DNA of 64,000 nucleotides from Methylobacterium sp. (GTDB lineage: Bacteria; Pseudomonadota; Alphaproteobacteria; Rhizobiales; Beijerinckiaceae): positions 868,001-932,000 of the forward strand of contig JADCBP010000005.1 of assembly GCA_020253445.1 (NCBI GenBank), given 5' to 3'. Below the pieces are notes generated by a model. That model was not told the origin of the DNA. It made no database searches and was given only the letters and a program-made list of their open reading frames with translations. This document shows, piece after piece, positions 7,710 through 17,453 of this stretch; the stretch's first letter is position 1, and every line of letters begins with the position of its first letter. The translations under genes were made by a program, and so were the position numbers.

Positions 7710-10391
7710 TCAGGACCACAAGGACTTTTTTCGCAAGTTTGATGCTGCACCCGACTGGCTTTTCAACAATTGCTGAAAGCGATCGTTGCTCAAAGCCTTT
7801 GCAAAGTAAAAACCCTGCACTTCCATGCAGCCTTCGGCGCGAAGATAGGCAAGCTGGTCGCGTGTCTCGACGCCCTCTGCCGTCGTGGTCATGCCAAGGC
7901 TTCGCCCGAGCGTGAGGATGGCGCGAATGATCGCAGCCGATTCCGGTCGCGTGGTAAGATCAGAAATAAAGGATTTGTCGATCTTGATCTTGTCGAACGG
8001 GAAGGAGCGCAGATTGCCCAGCGATGAATAGCCGGTTCCGAAGTCATCCATCGAGATGCGGACACCGAGCTGTTTCAGTTCCAGCAGCATTCGGGTATTG
8101 GCCTCGGTGTTTTGCAGCAACATGCCCTCGGTGACTTCCAGCTCTAAACGCCTGGGAGCAAGACCGGTCCTTTCAAGCGTTTCCCGCACGAAATCGACAA
8201 AATCTGAGTCGCGGAGCTGTGCCGGCGAAAGATTGACCGCGATCCGGATATCCTTATCCCAGCGCACCGCTTCCGCACATGCCTTTGCCAGGACCCAGCG
8301 CCCGATTTCGCTAATCAAACCGGAATCCTCCGCGAGCGGCACAAACTCCGACGGCGAGATATAGCCCTGCCCCGCCATGTTCCAGCGCAGCAGCGCTTCC
8401 GCGCCCATGATCTGCGAGGTTTTTGAATCCACAAGCGGTTGATAGTGCAATTCCAGCTCGTTCCGGGCAATGGCCATGCGGAGGGCAAGCTCCATCATAC
8501 GGCGTGCCTGCGCCTTGAGGTCCATTTCCTGTTCGAAGAACCGGAACGTGCCACGGCCATCCAATTTAGCACGGTAGAGCGCAAGATCGGCATTCTTCAG
8601 GAGCATGTCCGGCTGGAGGCCATCGCGCCCGGAAATGGCGATACCGATGCTGGTCCCGCCCATCACGGCTTGCCCCTTGATCAGATGCGGCTGCGCCAGC
8701 ACATCAAGCAGGCGCCAGGCGATGGAAGTCGCCTGTTCGGGATCGGTCAGATGCGGGCAGATCACTGCGAATTCGTCACCGCCAAGGCGGCAAGCTGTGT
8801 CGTTTTCGCCTAGAACCGAGCGAATACGCCTGGCGACTTCCTGCAGCAGGGCATCACCAAAATGGTGCCCCAGGGTGTCGTTGACCGCCTTGAAGCGGTC
8901 GAGATCGAGGCAGATCACCGCGACTTCGTCGCCGCGCTTCCGGGCGCGATCCATCGCTTCAGCCAGGCGCTCATGGAACAGCACGCGGTTCGGCAGCCCT
9001 GTCAGGGCATCGTGATGCGCGAGATGCTCGATCTTGCGCTCGCGTTGCTTGAGCTCGGTGATGTCGGTGTAAAGTACGACCGTCGCATTGTCGGGCGTGC
9101 GGTATTCGTTGATGAGCAAGTGGCGCTCGCCTGCCAATTCGCGCTCATAGAAAAGATGCGCCTCGCCGTGGCGCGCAAGACGATCACGCAGCTCGGAAGT
9201 GCCAGCGATGATGCCTGCATCCCGCGTCAGGTCCGACGCGAGCTCGTAACGAAGGAGGTCGTGATAGCTGACACCCTTCTGGGCCACTTCAGCCAATTGC
9301 GGGTAGAGCTTGATGAAGTGGCTGTTATGCAGCACCAGCCGATCATCCTGATCGAAGAGAAGCATGCCCTGCGAAAGGCTTTCGACAATCGCCTCACGCG
9401 TGCGGGTTTCAGCCTCCGCCGCGGCCATCTCGGCCAGCTTGATGCGGGTTGCATCGAGAATGACGCCCGTCCAGACGACCGAGCCATCAAGCTCGCGGCG
9501 CGGACGCGCGATCGCATGCGTGTAGCGCACCTCGCCATCCGGACGCTGGATCGTCGCCTCGACATCCCAGAGAATCATGTCCTTCGAGGCCTGGATCAGC
9601 TTCTGGCGGAAGGTTTCGCGATATTCCTTGCCATAATGGGCGAAGAGCGCTTCCGGGTCCGTCAGGATGGCTTCGGCGGTCACCCCGAAAAGCTCGAAGG
9701 CATTGTCGCTGATGTAGCTGTATCGGATCTGTCCTTCGGGCGAGACGACTCGCTGGTAAACGACACCCGGCAAAGTGGAGGCCAATTCGGCAAAGCGCGT
9801 ATCGCTCTCGCTGGCCCGGCGCATCAGGCGGCGCAAGCTCACCAGAAGTTCCACGGTCTGGCCAGCCGCGCGCATCAGAGGGGCGACCCGTTCGACCTTG
9901 TCCACATGATCCGGTAGAAAAGCTGAGATCGAGCCCTGCGCAGCGCCAAGGGTTTCCGACCGCACATCGATCCGGAAGGCTTCCTTGAGCCCAGCGGCGA
10001 TGGCGCGGAGAAACGGTGCGCCGCGCCCCGAATTGGCCAAAGGCTGAGCCCCTGTCCCATTGATGCGCAGGCGACGCAGTTCTTCCCATTCCTCGGCACC
10101 TGAGAAATCGATATCACGCAGATAGCACGTATCGCGCTCGTTGCCTTCGCGGCTGTAGATTGGTTCGATGTCGGCTGTGGTTGGCAACAGCGAAACGATC
10201 ACGCGAGCGCCATGACCGAGACCGCCCTTCAGGGAGTCTGCGACCAGATCGAGCGCTTCTGTTGTATTGCCGCGCTCTACCATCTGCAGTAGACAGATTG
10301 GATCAATATGCAGGGGCAATTGCAGAGCTTTCTCTGTAGAATTTTTATCTATTTTGACTTTATTGCCGGTCGAAAACGTAGAAATTGCCAT
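7710..10391 (-). CDS. PAS-PAS-GGDEF-EAL cyclic-di-GMP turnover protein
   Basis: Cytosolic protein of 893 residues. Residues 1-190 form an N-terminal region of unknown fold with a GAF-like feel; two PAS domains follow (about 195-320 and 325-450), then GGDEF (about 455-620) and EAL (about 635-880). The cyclase signature GGDEF is intact at 537-541, but the inhibitory RxxD site is missing: the arginine position is glycine in the sequence GEND before it. The phosphodiesterase signature EALLRW starts at 665 and the catalytic set (IAVNLSP, ELEVTEG, DDFGTGYSSL, KIDKSFI, EGVET) looks complete. It could make or degrade c-di-GMP. It is the last gene of the operon with the binding protein, MFS fusion and ATP-grasp ligase, 49 bases after the binding-protein stop. 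Confidence 0.95.
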   Translation of the reverse strand: MAISTFSTGNKVKIDKNSTEKALQLPLHIDPICLLQMVERGNTTEALDLVADSLKGGLGHGARVIVSLLPTTADIEPIYSREGNERDTCYLRDIDFSGAEEWEELRRLRINGTGAQPLANSGRGAPFLRAIAAGLKEAFRIDVRSETLGAAQGSISAFLPDHVDKVERVAPLMRAAGQTVELLVSLRRLMRRASESDTRFAELASTLPGVVYQRVVSPEGQIRYSYISDNAFELFGVTAEAILTDPEALFAHYGKEYRETFRQKLIQASKDMILWDVEATIQRPDGEVRYTHAIARPRRELDGSVVWTGVILDATRIKLAEMAAAEAETRTREAIVESLSQGMLLFDQDDRLVLHNSHFIKLYPQLAEVAQKGVSYHDLLRYELASDLTRDAGIIAGTSELRDRLARHGEAHLFYERELAGERHLLINEYRTPDNATVVLYTDITELKQRERKIEHLAHHDALTGLPNRVLFHERLAEAMDRARKRGDEVAVICLDLDRFKAVNDTLGHHFGDALLQEVARRIRSVLGENDTACRLGGDEFAVICPHLTDPEQATSIAWRLLDVLAQPHLIKGQAVMGGTSIGIAISGRDGLQPDMLLKNADLALYRAKLDGRGTFRFFEQEMDLKAQARRMMELALRMAIARNELELHYQPLVDSKTSQIMGAEALLRWNMAGQGYISPSEFVPLAEDSGLISEIGRWVLAKACAEAVRWDKDIRIAVNLSPAQLRDSDFVDFVRETLERTGLAPRRLELEVTEGMLLQNTEANTRMLLELKQLGVRISMDDFGTGYSSLGNLRSFPFDKIKIDKSFISDLTTRPESAAIIRAILTLGRSLGMTTTAEGVETRDQLAYLRAEGCMEVQGFYFAKALSNDRFQQLLKSQSGAASNLRKKSLWS

Positions 10392-10440
10392 AGCCCAGCC
10401 CCTGTATTTTCAATCAGAGAGTGCCAGTATTTACTTTGCG

Positions 10441-11685
10441 CTAGCCCGACTGCTTGACTCCGACGCCATCAATTCGAACTGGATTGCCTTCATAGTCATA
10501 GATCGTACTTGCCGCCTCGAAGAAAGAGAGCGGTACGGCCATGCCGATATCCCGCGCCTTCCGGAAATTGATGGCGATGTCCGGCGGCGACACCACGCCG
10601 ACCCTCATCTCGCCCACCCGCTGGCGGCCGGTGAGGATCTCGGCCGCATAAACCGCGGCAAGATGAGCGTTCGATTCAAAGCTGATGCCGATCGACAGCA
10701 CCGCACTGTCGGTGCCACCGCGCACGATATCCGGAACAACGCTCAGCACGGCGGCGCGGCTCGAATATGCGTTGATTGTCGCGATCTCACGGAAGACTGA
10801 TGTGCTTCCGGTTACCCAATAGATGCTGTTGGAGAGATCCGGATCATTCCGCATCATCTGAGCTGTTGCATCCTTCACCATGGCTTCGAGCTCGGCGCGC
10901 GCATTGGCCGGGTCCTGCACCGAGAGTTCCAGCGTGCGAATTCCGCGCGATTTGGCGTAATCCAACACCGGCTTGGACTGGGTCTCGATGGCGCTGACAT
11001 TGCGCGAATCCACGAGGATCGCGATGTTGCGCAATTTCGGCTTCAGATCATGGACATAGGCCATCTGAACATCGATCGGCATGTTCAGCGATGTGAAGGC
11101 GAAATTGGTGTTTGAGCCGCGATTGTACCCGGGCGACTGCCCCAGAACCACCGGGTCTTTCGAGCAGACCGACACCACGGGAATGCGCCCCCCGCGATAA
11201 TTTTCCCAAAGCCAGGCCGTGGTTTCGGAGCCCATTGCAAGGATCAGATCGTAATTGCCCGCCTCCGCCCGCTTCATGATCGCACGGCCACGCGCCGGAT
11301 CATTCAGGAAGTTCATCGCCGTAAAGCTGGCATCGATCAGCTTGTCCTCAAAAACGTTCAGGATCTTGGTGATCGAGATATCATAGGCCGATGACGGGCG
11401 CGGATATATGACAAGCACCCGCTTGCGGACACCTGAAGCCGGGCGGCGGATCGGTTCAAGCTCCACGTGGTGGGGGTTCTCGGTCGCCTCCACAACCCAT
11501 TTCTCGAGAATGCGGGGCGAGTATTTGAACCAATCCCAGTAATTCGGGTTCGGGCGTGGAGCGATGCCGGCGGGCTGCTGGGCGAGAGCTGGAAGCGGCG
11601 ACGCCAATGCCGGAAGCCCCAAGGAGAGTGCCGCGGCTCCGCGAACAAAGGAGCGCCGGTCAATGGACGGGTACGGATTGCGCAT
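10441..11685 (-). CDS. Tat-exported periplasmic substrate-binding protein (COG2984-like)
   Basis: Protein of 414 residues with a twin-arginine signal (DRRSFVRGAAALSLGLPAL) and an AxA cleavage region before AQQPAG, predicting folded export to the periplasm. The mature part resembles the type-1 periplasmic-binding fold of uncharacterised ABC-type substrate-binding proteins: an I-L-V-I-Y start, a DLILAMGSETT segment and later SIGISFESNAHLAAVYAAEIL. No permease or ATPase gene accompanies it, so it is more likely a sensory ligand binder than part of an ABC importer. It begins 3 bases after the stop of the MFS fusion gene. Tat export is notable because the family is often Sec-secreted. Confidence 0.85.
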   Translation of the reverse strand: MRNPYPSIDRRSFVRGAAALSLGLPALASPLPALAQQPAGIAPRPNPNYWDWFKYSPRILEKWVVEATENPHHVELEPIRRPASGVRKRVLVIYPRPSSAYDISITKILNVFEDKLIDASFTAMNFLNDPARGRAIMKRAEAGNYDLILAMGSETTAWLWENYRGGRIPVVSVCSKDPVVLGQSPGYNRGSNTNFAFTSLNMPIDVQMAYVHDLKPKLRNIAILVDSRNVSAIETQSKPVLDYAKSRGIRTLELSVQDPANARAELEAMVKDATAQMMRNDPDLSNSIYWVTGSTSVFREIATINAYSSRAAVLSVVPDIVRGGTDSAVLSIGISFESNAHLAAVYAAEILTGRQRVGEMRVGVVSPPDIAINFRKARDIGMAVPLSFFEAASTIYDYEGNPVRIDGVGVKQSG

Positions 11686-11688
11686 GGT

Positions 11689-14085
11689 TCACGCCCTGGC
11701 TTGAGAGGAGAGCTGAATGCCATCCTCGTCGTCTGCATCAGAATGGGAAACGAAGATGGCGCCCAGAATGAAGATCCCGAGCCCGATTGCGCCGAGGACC
11801 ATCCAGGTCGCACCGAAGATCACGAACAATTGGCCAACCAGGATGGGACCAGCCACGTGGCCAATGCGCTCGAGGAGGCGGTAACCGGCGGCGGCGCTGG
11901 TCATGCCCACCAGCTGCGAAATCTTGCTGTTCGTGACATGCGTCACGATCGGAGCATTGATGTAGCCGTGAGCGATGCCGATGGTCATGACGCCCGCGAT
12001 GATCAGCGAGGTCGAGATCAGTGCCGAGCTCGCCTGGTCAAGGAAAGCCACCGCAGCGATCATCGCCAGCCCGATAGCGGTCATGGTCGAACCATTGAAC
12101 AGGATCTGCGTCGTGCTGTTGTCGCGATCGGCCCGCACCGAGGCAAAATGCGAGGCAACGATGACCGAGCCTGCATAGAGCATCGTAATCTGCCCGATAT
12201 CCTCGCGAGCATAGCCGTTTTGCGAGAGAAGAAGCGGCATCGCGAAGAGCACGACGCCCGTCAGCACTGCCTTGGCGGGAATGCCAACGAGGATGACCGT
12301 ACGAGCGAAGATGCCGTTACGCATGAGCGTTGCCATTTCACGCCACGCCGAATGCATGGTGTCGGAGAATTCCGTGCCCGAGGTCCGCGACGGCAAGCCG
12401 ATCAGGGCATAAAGCAAGGTTACCCCAGCAATCAACGCACCGAGCAGGAAGATCTTCTCGACACCAATGTAGGAGACCAGCAGCGAACCAATGGCCATGC
12501 CGGCAATCATGCCGGCCTGGAAACCGTAAACGATCGCGCCGCCAGCCTGCGTGCGCCGGCCCGGAGAAGAATTGGCGAGGATGTAAGCCTGCACACCGAT
12601 GAAGAGGATGCCCTGCCCGACACCCGAGAGACCGCGGGCAAACACGGTTGTCCAGAAGTTCACACCCATCGACATCACGAAGAGCCCGGCACCGGCGAGC
12701 GCCAATCCTACGATGATGAGGTTCTTTGCCCCGAACGAGCGCTCGACCCGACCCGACGGGTAGAGCGAGACCGCAAAGGCAAGATAATAGGCGACGAATG
12801 GAAGGGATGCCCAGCCGGCGGAGAGCCCGATGGAGGCGGCCGAGGCCTTCATCAATGGCGGCAGGAACGCGTAGCTCAGATGCTCCACGAACACGGCGAG
12901 GAAGAATACGGGCTTGACGAGGTTGATGGTTGCCCGCTCCTCATCTTCCGTCCACTGGCCTTCCAGTCTGGAATCAGCAAGTTTCTTGAGTGAGCGGGCA
13001 AGGCCCATGAACAAGGCCGCGAAGAAGGCCGAGGCCACGAACAAGGCCGTGAAATTCTTAACACTGCGGAAAATCTGCTGGTAGACGATGTCTCGCGGCA
13101 ACGCGACCTTCACCAGCACTTCGCGAACTGCGCTATCCGGCGAAATCTTCACCGTGTATTCGTAATCGTCCGTGCGATGATCCCATTCCGTGCCCCGGCG
13201 AGCCGGATCGGCATGAGCCCGGATTTTCCCGTCCACAATGAGAGCAGCCGAGCGGATGTCCGGGTTGAGGCGCTTGTACTCGCCAAAAAGCGGGATAATG
13301 CCGACGATATCGTCGAACTGGATGTTGTAAGTGACGATATCGTCAAGTCGCTGGCTGAGGCTGTCGGCCAATGACTTCGCGCGCGCCTGGGCACCCTGGG
13401 CATAGACAGTCACAAGCGTGCCGACCACGAAGGCCGCAACAATCAGGAATGAGGCGACAAAGCTGCCTGCCACCCAGCGGCTGCGCGCATGAGGCGTGAG
13501 GCCGTTGAAGAAGAAGAATACAAGCAGCGCGAAGCCCACTGACACGCAAGCGCCGGCATACACGACCTGTCTGAAGGCCGTTTCGACCCGCTCGGTCACT
13601 TTCTCCGAGGGCACGGTCAGAACGACGTGCCCCACCTGCTCGAAGCGGTTACGGACCGGGAGCACAACCTGGAAGGCTTCACCGGAATGGCGCACGGTCA
13701 CGACGGAGTCATTGACCTTGATGCTCTCCGTCACCCGCGGGAAAATCTGTGCGATCCCCTCGCCCGACAGGAAGGTCCGTTCCCCGCTGGCTGAAAAAAA
13801 GCTGACCGAGTCGATCAGCGGGTCGCCCCTTACCATTGGATCGGAGAGCTGATTGAAACCGATGAACTGGTGAGCCGGAAGACCGGGTCGCACGAAGGCC
13901 TCCAGCGCGGTCTGAACGACCTGTCCCTGCGCGATCAGCTTCTCGATCTGGAATCGTTCGTAGTTCCGGCGTGCTTCGCCCAGCGCAACATAGATCAGCA
14001 ACACCATTGAGATCGCCGCCACCACCAGCATGACGAAGGCATCAACCAGGCGCTTGCCGAGAGGAAGATCATGGGAATGGTTCAT
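11689..14085 (-). CDS. Fusion of two periplasmic sensor domains to an MFS transporter
   Basis: Protein of 798 residues. One helix at about 15-35 leads into a first extracytoplasmic domain (36-175) with sensor-like features. Two closely spaced helices (176-194 and 205-229) follow, then a second extracytoplasmic domain (230-344) including a DGKIRAHADP segment, a helix at 345-363, and from about residue 388 a complete MFS-like domain of many helices to the C-terminus. Ordinary MFS proteins are about 400 residues, so roughly half of this one is sensing or ligand-binding structure. It lies 14 bases after the ATP-grasp gene and 3 bases before the binding-protein gene. Transport substrate unknown. 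A transporter used as a receptor output is an inference. Confidence 0.85.
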   Translation of the reverse strand: MNHSHDLPLGKRLVDAFVMLVVAAISMVLLIYVALGEARRNYERFQIEKLIAQGQVVQTALEAFVRPGLPAHQFIGFNQLSDPMVRGDPLIDSVSFFSASGERTFLSGEGIAQIFPRVTESIKVNDSVVTVRHSGEAFQVVLPVRNRFEQVGHVVLTVPSEKVTERVETAFRQVVYAGACVSVGFALLVFFFFNGLTPHARSRWVAGSFVASFLIVAAFVVGTLVTVYAQGAQARAKSLADSLSQRLDDIVTYNIQFDDIVGIIPLFGEYKRLNPDIRSAALIVDGKIRAHADPARRGTEWDHRTDDYEYTVKISPDSAVREVLVKVALPRDIVYQQIFRSVKNFTALFVASAFFAALFMGLARSLKKLADSRLEGQWTEDEERATINLVKPVFFLAVFVEHLSYAFLPPLMKASAASIGLSAGWASLPFVAYYLAFAVSLYPSGRVERSFGAKNLIIVGLALAGAGLFVMSMGVNFWTTVFARGLSGVGQGILFIGVQAYILANSSPGRRTQAGGAIVYGFQAGMIAGMAIGSLLVSYIGVEKIFLLGALIAGVTLLYALIGLPSRTSGTEFSDTMHSAWREMATLMRNGIFARTVILVGIPAKAVLTGVVLFAMPLLLSQNGYAREDIGQITMLYAGSVIVASHFASVRADRDNSTTQILFNGSTMTAIGLAMIAAVAFLDQASSALISTSLIIAGVMTIGIAHGYINAPIVTHVTNSKISQLVGMTSAAAGYRLLERIGHVAGPILVGQLFVIFGATWMVLGAIGLGIFILGAIFVSHSDADDEDGIQLSSQARA

Positions 14086-14099
14086 GGCTGAACGATCCT

Positions 14100-15290
14100 T
14101 CAGATGAGCCGCGCAAGGCGATCAGCTACACCGCGACGCTCGCTCAGAAGAACGTCGATCCGATCCGCCAAGATGGACATGATGAGGTCGTCATAGGTCA
14201 TGCCGAGCTTCGGTAGCCCGATGCAGACCAGTGAGGTCACGCCAGTGCCCGGCATTTTCAGATCCGGCTTCGGGTTGGCCTCCAGAACATAGAGATTGCC
14301 AGCCTCGTCCGCGCGGATATCAGCGCGGATCAGGGTTTCGATCCCCAGTTCCAGGAAGATGCGCTGCGCGAGCTTCGTGAGGTCGTTGTGCAGCCCTGGT
14401 TCGATCGCAGGGTCGATTTCGAAGGCACGCTCACCGGTAATCGGCTTCACATCCATGGACGTGAACACCTTCTCGCTGGCATCGAGCTTGCGCTCGAGAA
14501 GCGAGAATACGAACGGTCCGTTCAGCCGCTCGATCCGGCCATGGCGATGGATGACCGGGCCGGCAGCCGCCACGCAGAATTCCCGACCCCCAAGGAAGCG
14601 CTCGATCAGCACATGGTTGCGGGTGATCTCATAGATCTCGCGCACGACATCCGCGAGGCCATCGGCATGTTCCACATAGGTCACGTGCAGCGAGGCACGG
14701 CCGCTTGTCGGCTTCACGATGAAAGGGCCGGAATAGCCCACGAAGGCGTGGCGGAAGGCCAGATCGCGTGTTGGATCGTTCGGGCTGATGCCAGGCTGCC
14801 AGACGCAGAACTGGGCAGTCGGAATGCCGACGGCACTGACCTGCCGCTTGAAGACATGTTTGCTATCGAGGATGGCCGCCGTGATCGGGTCGTGCCCGAC
14901 ATAGGGAATGCCGAACAGCTCGAGCATCGCGGGTGCATGCGCCACCGAACAATGCCCCTGAACGCCCCCGCTATTCAACCAGGCGAGATGCGCATCGAAA
15001 GCGCGAAGGTTTTCGCCCAGCCGCATGTCATCCGGGAAAAGCTCGATATGGCGGCAGCCAAGCCGCTTGAGGGATGCAGCAATGTCCTCCGCAACTTTCT
15101 CATAGCTCTTCCAGGATCGCGGATTCGTGGTGCTCTCGATCACGGCACCTTCACGACGCTTGTCGCCGCCAAACACCACGGCCAGGCGCAGCCGCCGAAA
15201 CATCTTTTCAATCTGCGCCAGAAGCTCATCTTCGCGGCCCAAGCGACGGGCGAGCGCATCATCTACTTTGGCCTGTCTCAACGAGAACAT
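14100..15290 (-). CDS. ATP-grasp ligase, D-alanine-D-alanine ligase-like
   Basis: Protein of 396 residues with an ATP-grasp fold. A Ddl-like N-terminal domain carries VGHDPITAAILDSKHVFK (131-148), the central lysine strand is IVKPTSGRAS (191-200), an adenine-binding LIERFLGGREF follows (228-238), and the metal-binding end is RADIRADEAGNLYVLEANP (322-340). In true Ddl enzymes the last motif reads ExNTxPG; here it is EANPKPD, so the acceptor may differ from D-alanine. First gene of the four-gene operon. It may make or modify a small peptide-like ligand seen by the sensor proteins downstream; this is inference. Confidence 0.85.
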   Translation of the reverse strand: MFSLRQAKVDDALARRLGREDELLAQIEKMFRRLRLAVVFGGDKRREGAVIESTTNPRSWKSYEKVAEDIAASLKRLGCRHIELFPDDMRLGENLRAFDAHLAWLNSGGVQGHCSVAHAPAMLELFGIPYVGHDPITAAILDSKHVFKRQVSAVGIPTAQFCVWQPGISPNDPTRDLAFRHAFVGYSGPFIVKPTSGRASLHVTYVEHADGLADVVREIYEITRNHVLIERFLGGREFCVAAAGPVIHRHGRIERLNGPFVFSLLERKLDASEKVFTSMDVKPITGERAFEIDPAIEPGLHNDLTKLAQRIFLELGIETLIRADIRADEAGNLYVLEANPKPDLKMPGTGVTSLVCIGLPKLGMTYDDLIMSILADRIDVLLSERRGVADRLARLI

Positions 15291-15660
15291 TCTGTACTAC
15301 CCAACTCAAACAGGAGTTTTCTACTCCACTGCCGATTGAGTTATTCTTCGAGTTTGTGAAAATCCCCTTAAGTGCTGAAACGGTTCAGGATTTCATTCAT
15401 AACCTTGAGTTGCAGGCCCGATCGCGCCTTTGCTCGACGGGCAGTGTCCCCGCATGGAGTTGCAGCGCCCTCGCAAGCACAACAATCTGTTGTTTTCTTT
15501 CCTTTTTGCCAGCTTTGCGCCGGAACGCATTGGTCAAGCTCATGCCGAGGCTCGTCCGAAATGCTGTAGGAAAACGATTAACTGTGCTATCAATCTTCTT
15601 GGATTTGGATCATTTCACGCCCTGTTTTCATGCAGGTGCATGCCCTGAATCCGGTCAATC
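15291..15660 (+). promoter_or_regulatory. Leader of the ATP-grasp operon with palindrome CTGAA-N4-TTCAG
   Basis: This gene-free stretch lies upstream of the leftward ATP-grasp operon and ends at the IS3 remnant. It is less GC-rich than its flanks and must hold the operon promoter. At 15375-15388 it contains CTGAAACGGTTCAG, a 5-bp-arm palindrome that could be an operator, about 85 bases before the start codon. No convincing -35/-10 pair or RNA gene was found. The regulator is unknown. Confidence 0.35.
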
Positions 15661-16450
15661 TGAACCGCGCTGGATTTGCCGGAGGGCTCAGCTTCCGAGA
15701 AGGATGAGCCCTGATGAGCAAGACGACGAACAAGTTTCCCCGCTTTGCGCGAGCAGGCGATCCGGCTGGTTCTGGATCGCGAGCATGAGCATCCCTCCTG
15801 ATGGGCTGCGATCACTTCGATCGCCGCCAAGATCGGCTGCGCGGCGCAAACACTGAACGAATGGGTGAAGAAGGCCAAGGTCGATGCGGGCAAGCGGGCG
15901 GGCGTGCCGACCGAGATGGCCGCGCGCATGAAGGCGCCTGGACGCGAGTACCGCGAACTCCGGCAGGCCGATGAGATCAGGCCAATGAGATCAGGCCAAT
16001 GAGATCCTGCGCGAGGCGAGCGGGTATTTCGCGCTTCCTGCCGGCACATGAAGTCATTCGCCTGTCGGGCAAAGGACGGAGCTCGACCGCCCGCTTCGGA
16101 AGCGACCTCCTGCATGGAGGTCCCACGTGGAGAGCGGCGGGATCGAGCCGATCCCCGCCTTCGCGGGAACAAGCGCGCAGAATTCTGCGGATCGCCCCCT
16201 CCAGCTCGCACGAATACAGGCGCCGCAAGGCCGATCCTGATCTTCAATCCACACGGGCGAAGCAGGACGAGCGGCTGTCGAAGGAGATCGTCCGGGTCCA
16301 CGCCAGGCACTTCGGCGTCTATGGGGCGAAGAAGGTCCTGCGCTTTGCGCAATCCCTCCGGGATGAATTCAACCGGGAAGGCTTCAAGGTCGGTCGCGAC
16401 CGCTTCGCCCGGTTGCATGGCATGATCGGCGGACCCGTTCGCCGATGACA
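15661..16450 (+). mobile_element. Degraded IS3-family insertion sequence
   Basis: Starts with TGAACCGCGCTGGATTTGCC at 15661, which looks like an IS3-family left terminal repeat. OrfA follows from ATG 15714 in broken frames ([11 protein letters not shown], then [12 protein letters not shown] in another frame, a stop, then [18 protein letters not shown], then [12 protein letters not shown]). A short tandem duplication (GATCAGGCCAATGA type) sits near 15970-16005. OrfB traces appear about 16210-16420 (RRRKADPD and [17 protein letters not shown]), which correspond to the integrase-core N-terminal region of IS3 transposases. Most of orfB, including the DDE core, and the right end are missing. Non-functional. 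Confidence 0.75.
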
Positions 16451-16487
16451 GGCCAGACAAACAACACGGACGTTGCTGTTGGGAATG

Positions 16488-17318
16488 TCAGGCGACCTTC
16501 CGCTGGCGGTGCAACGCCTGATGCAGGGGGTCCGAGAAGCGGAAGAGCCCGCTGGCGGCCTGATCCATCTGGTTCAGCGCGGCGAGGTCTGGCATCCAGC
16601 GCGAGAGATCCGCTGAAACCTGCGCGTAGCTGCGATCCTTTTCGAACTGCGTCCAGGGCCAGTCGCTGCCCCAAAGCAGGCGTCGCGGTCCCAGCGTTGC
16701 CAGCAGCGCCCCGGCGAGCGGTGCCACATCCAGACCGTGGCAGCGATAGCCTGCGGAAAGCTTCACGAACGTGCGGCCGGTCTCGCCTTCGCGCAGAAGC
16801 GCACGAAAACCAGGATCGCGCAGGCCGAGCCGCGGATCGGGCAGGCCGAAATGATCAATCACGATATGCCCTTCGAAGTGCTCCATATGCCGGAGCGCGG
16901 TCGGGATCGCCGCGCCCGGTGCCTGAATTTCCACATGCCAGCCCAAATTGGCGATCCGCTTCAGGAGGGACCGGGCATCCGGCACGCCGATTTCGGCGAT
17001 ATCCTTGCCGATCATGTTGAAGCGGATGCCCACAACCCCGCGCTGGTTCATATCGATCAGGGCGTCGTCGGAAATATCATGCGGCACAACGACAACGCCG
17101 CGCAGCGCTTGCGAGTAGATGTCGAGGCTCTCAAGGAGGTAGCTGTTGTCGTAGCCAAGGAAAGACGGCTGAATGAGGACACCGCAGCCGACATCATGAT
17201 CGCTGAGCACCCGCATGTAGCGCGCGAAGCTGGCATCATAGCCCGGCGTGTAGCGTCGATTGGCCACCATCGGCAGCGAACGCAAGAAAACATGCGCATG
17301 AGTATCGATAAAGGGCAT
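16488..17318 (-). CDS. Amidohydrolase-family metal-dependent hydrolase (COG3618 type)
   Basis: TIM-barrel hydrolase of 276 residues. It opens with FIDTHAHVF, the HxH metal motif after strand 1; later landmarks are VVVPHDISDD, GIRFNM, VEIQAPG, IVIDHFGLPDP and the near-C-terminal WGSDWPWTQ that supplies the catalytic aspartate. This pattern matches the group that includes 2-pyrone-4,6-dicarboxylate hydrolase and related lactonases. Start at 17318 is chosen because homology begins there; an ATG 13 codons upstream adds a hydrophobic stretch unlike the family. It is divergent from a tripartite tricarboxylate transporter operon, which suggests both handle the same carboxylate or lactone. Confidence 0.85.
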   Translation of the reverse strand: MPFIDTHAHVFLRSLPMVANRRYTPGYDASFARYMRVLSDHDVGCGVLIQPSFLGYDNSYLLESLDIYSQALRGVVVVPHDISDDALIDMNQRGVVGIRFNMIGKDIAEIGVPDARSLLKRIANLGWHVEIQAPGAAIPTALRHMEHFEGHIVIDHFGLPDPRLGLRDPGFRALLREGETGRTFVKLSAGYRCHGLDVAPLAGALLATLGPRRLLWGSDWPWTQFEKDRSYAQVSADLSRWMPDLAALNQMDQAASGLFRFSDPLHQALHRQRKVA

Positions 17319-17453
17319 GGCGTTCAGGAAAGCTCCGGCAACCAGTATGGTAACCAAATTCTAAACGACGTCTTGCTTCTTGCAACAAATGGCTTGAGAA
17401 ATGGTTATCAGGCACCGTTATGGCACCCCGGTGCTTCTTTCTGGAGGTTTCCT

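Noticed and set aside
11467-12993. 508-codon frame antisense to the MFS fusion
   Set aside because: Hydrophilic, low-complexity shadow of the membrane protein gene.
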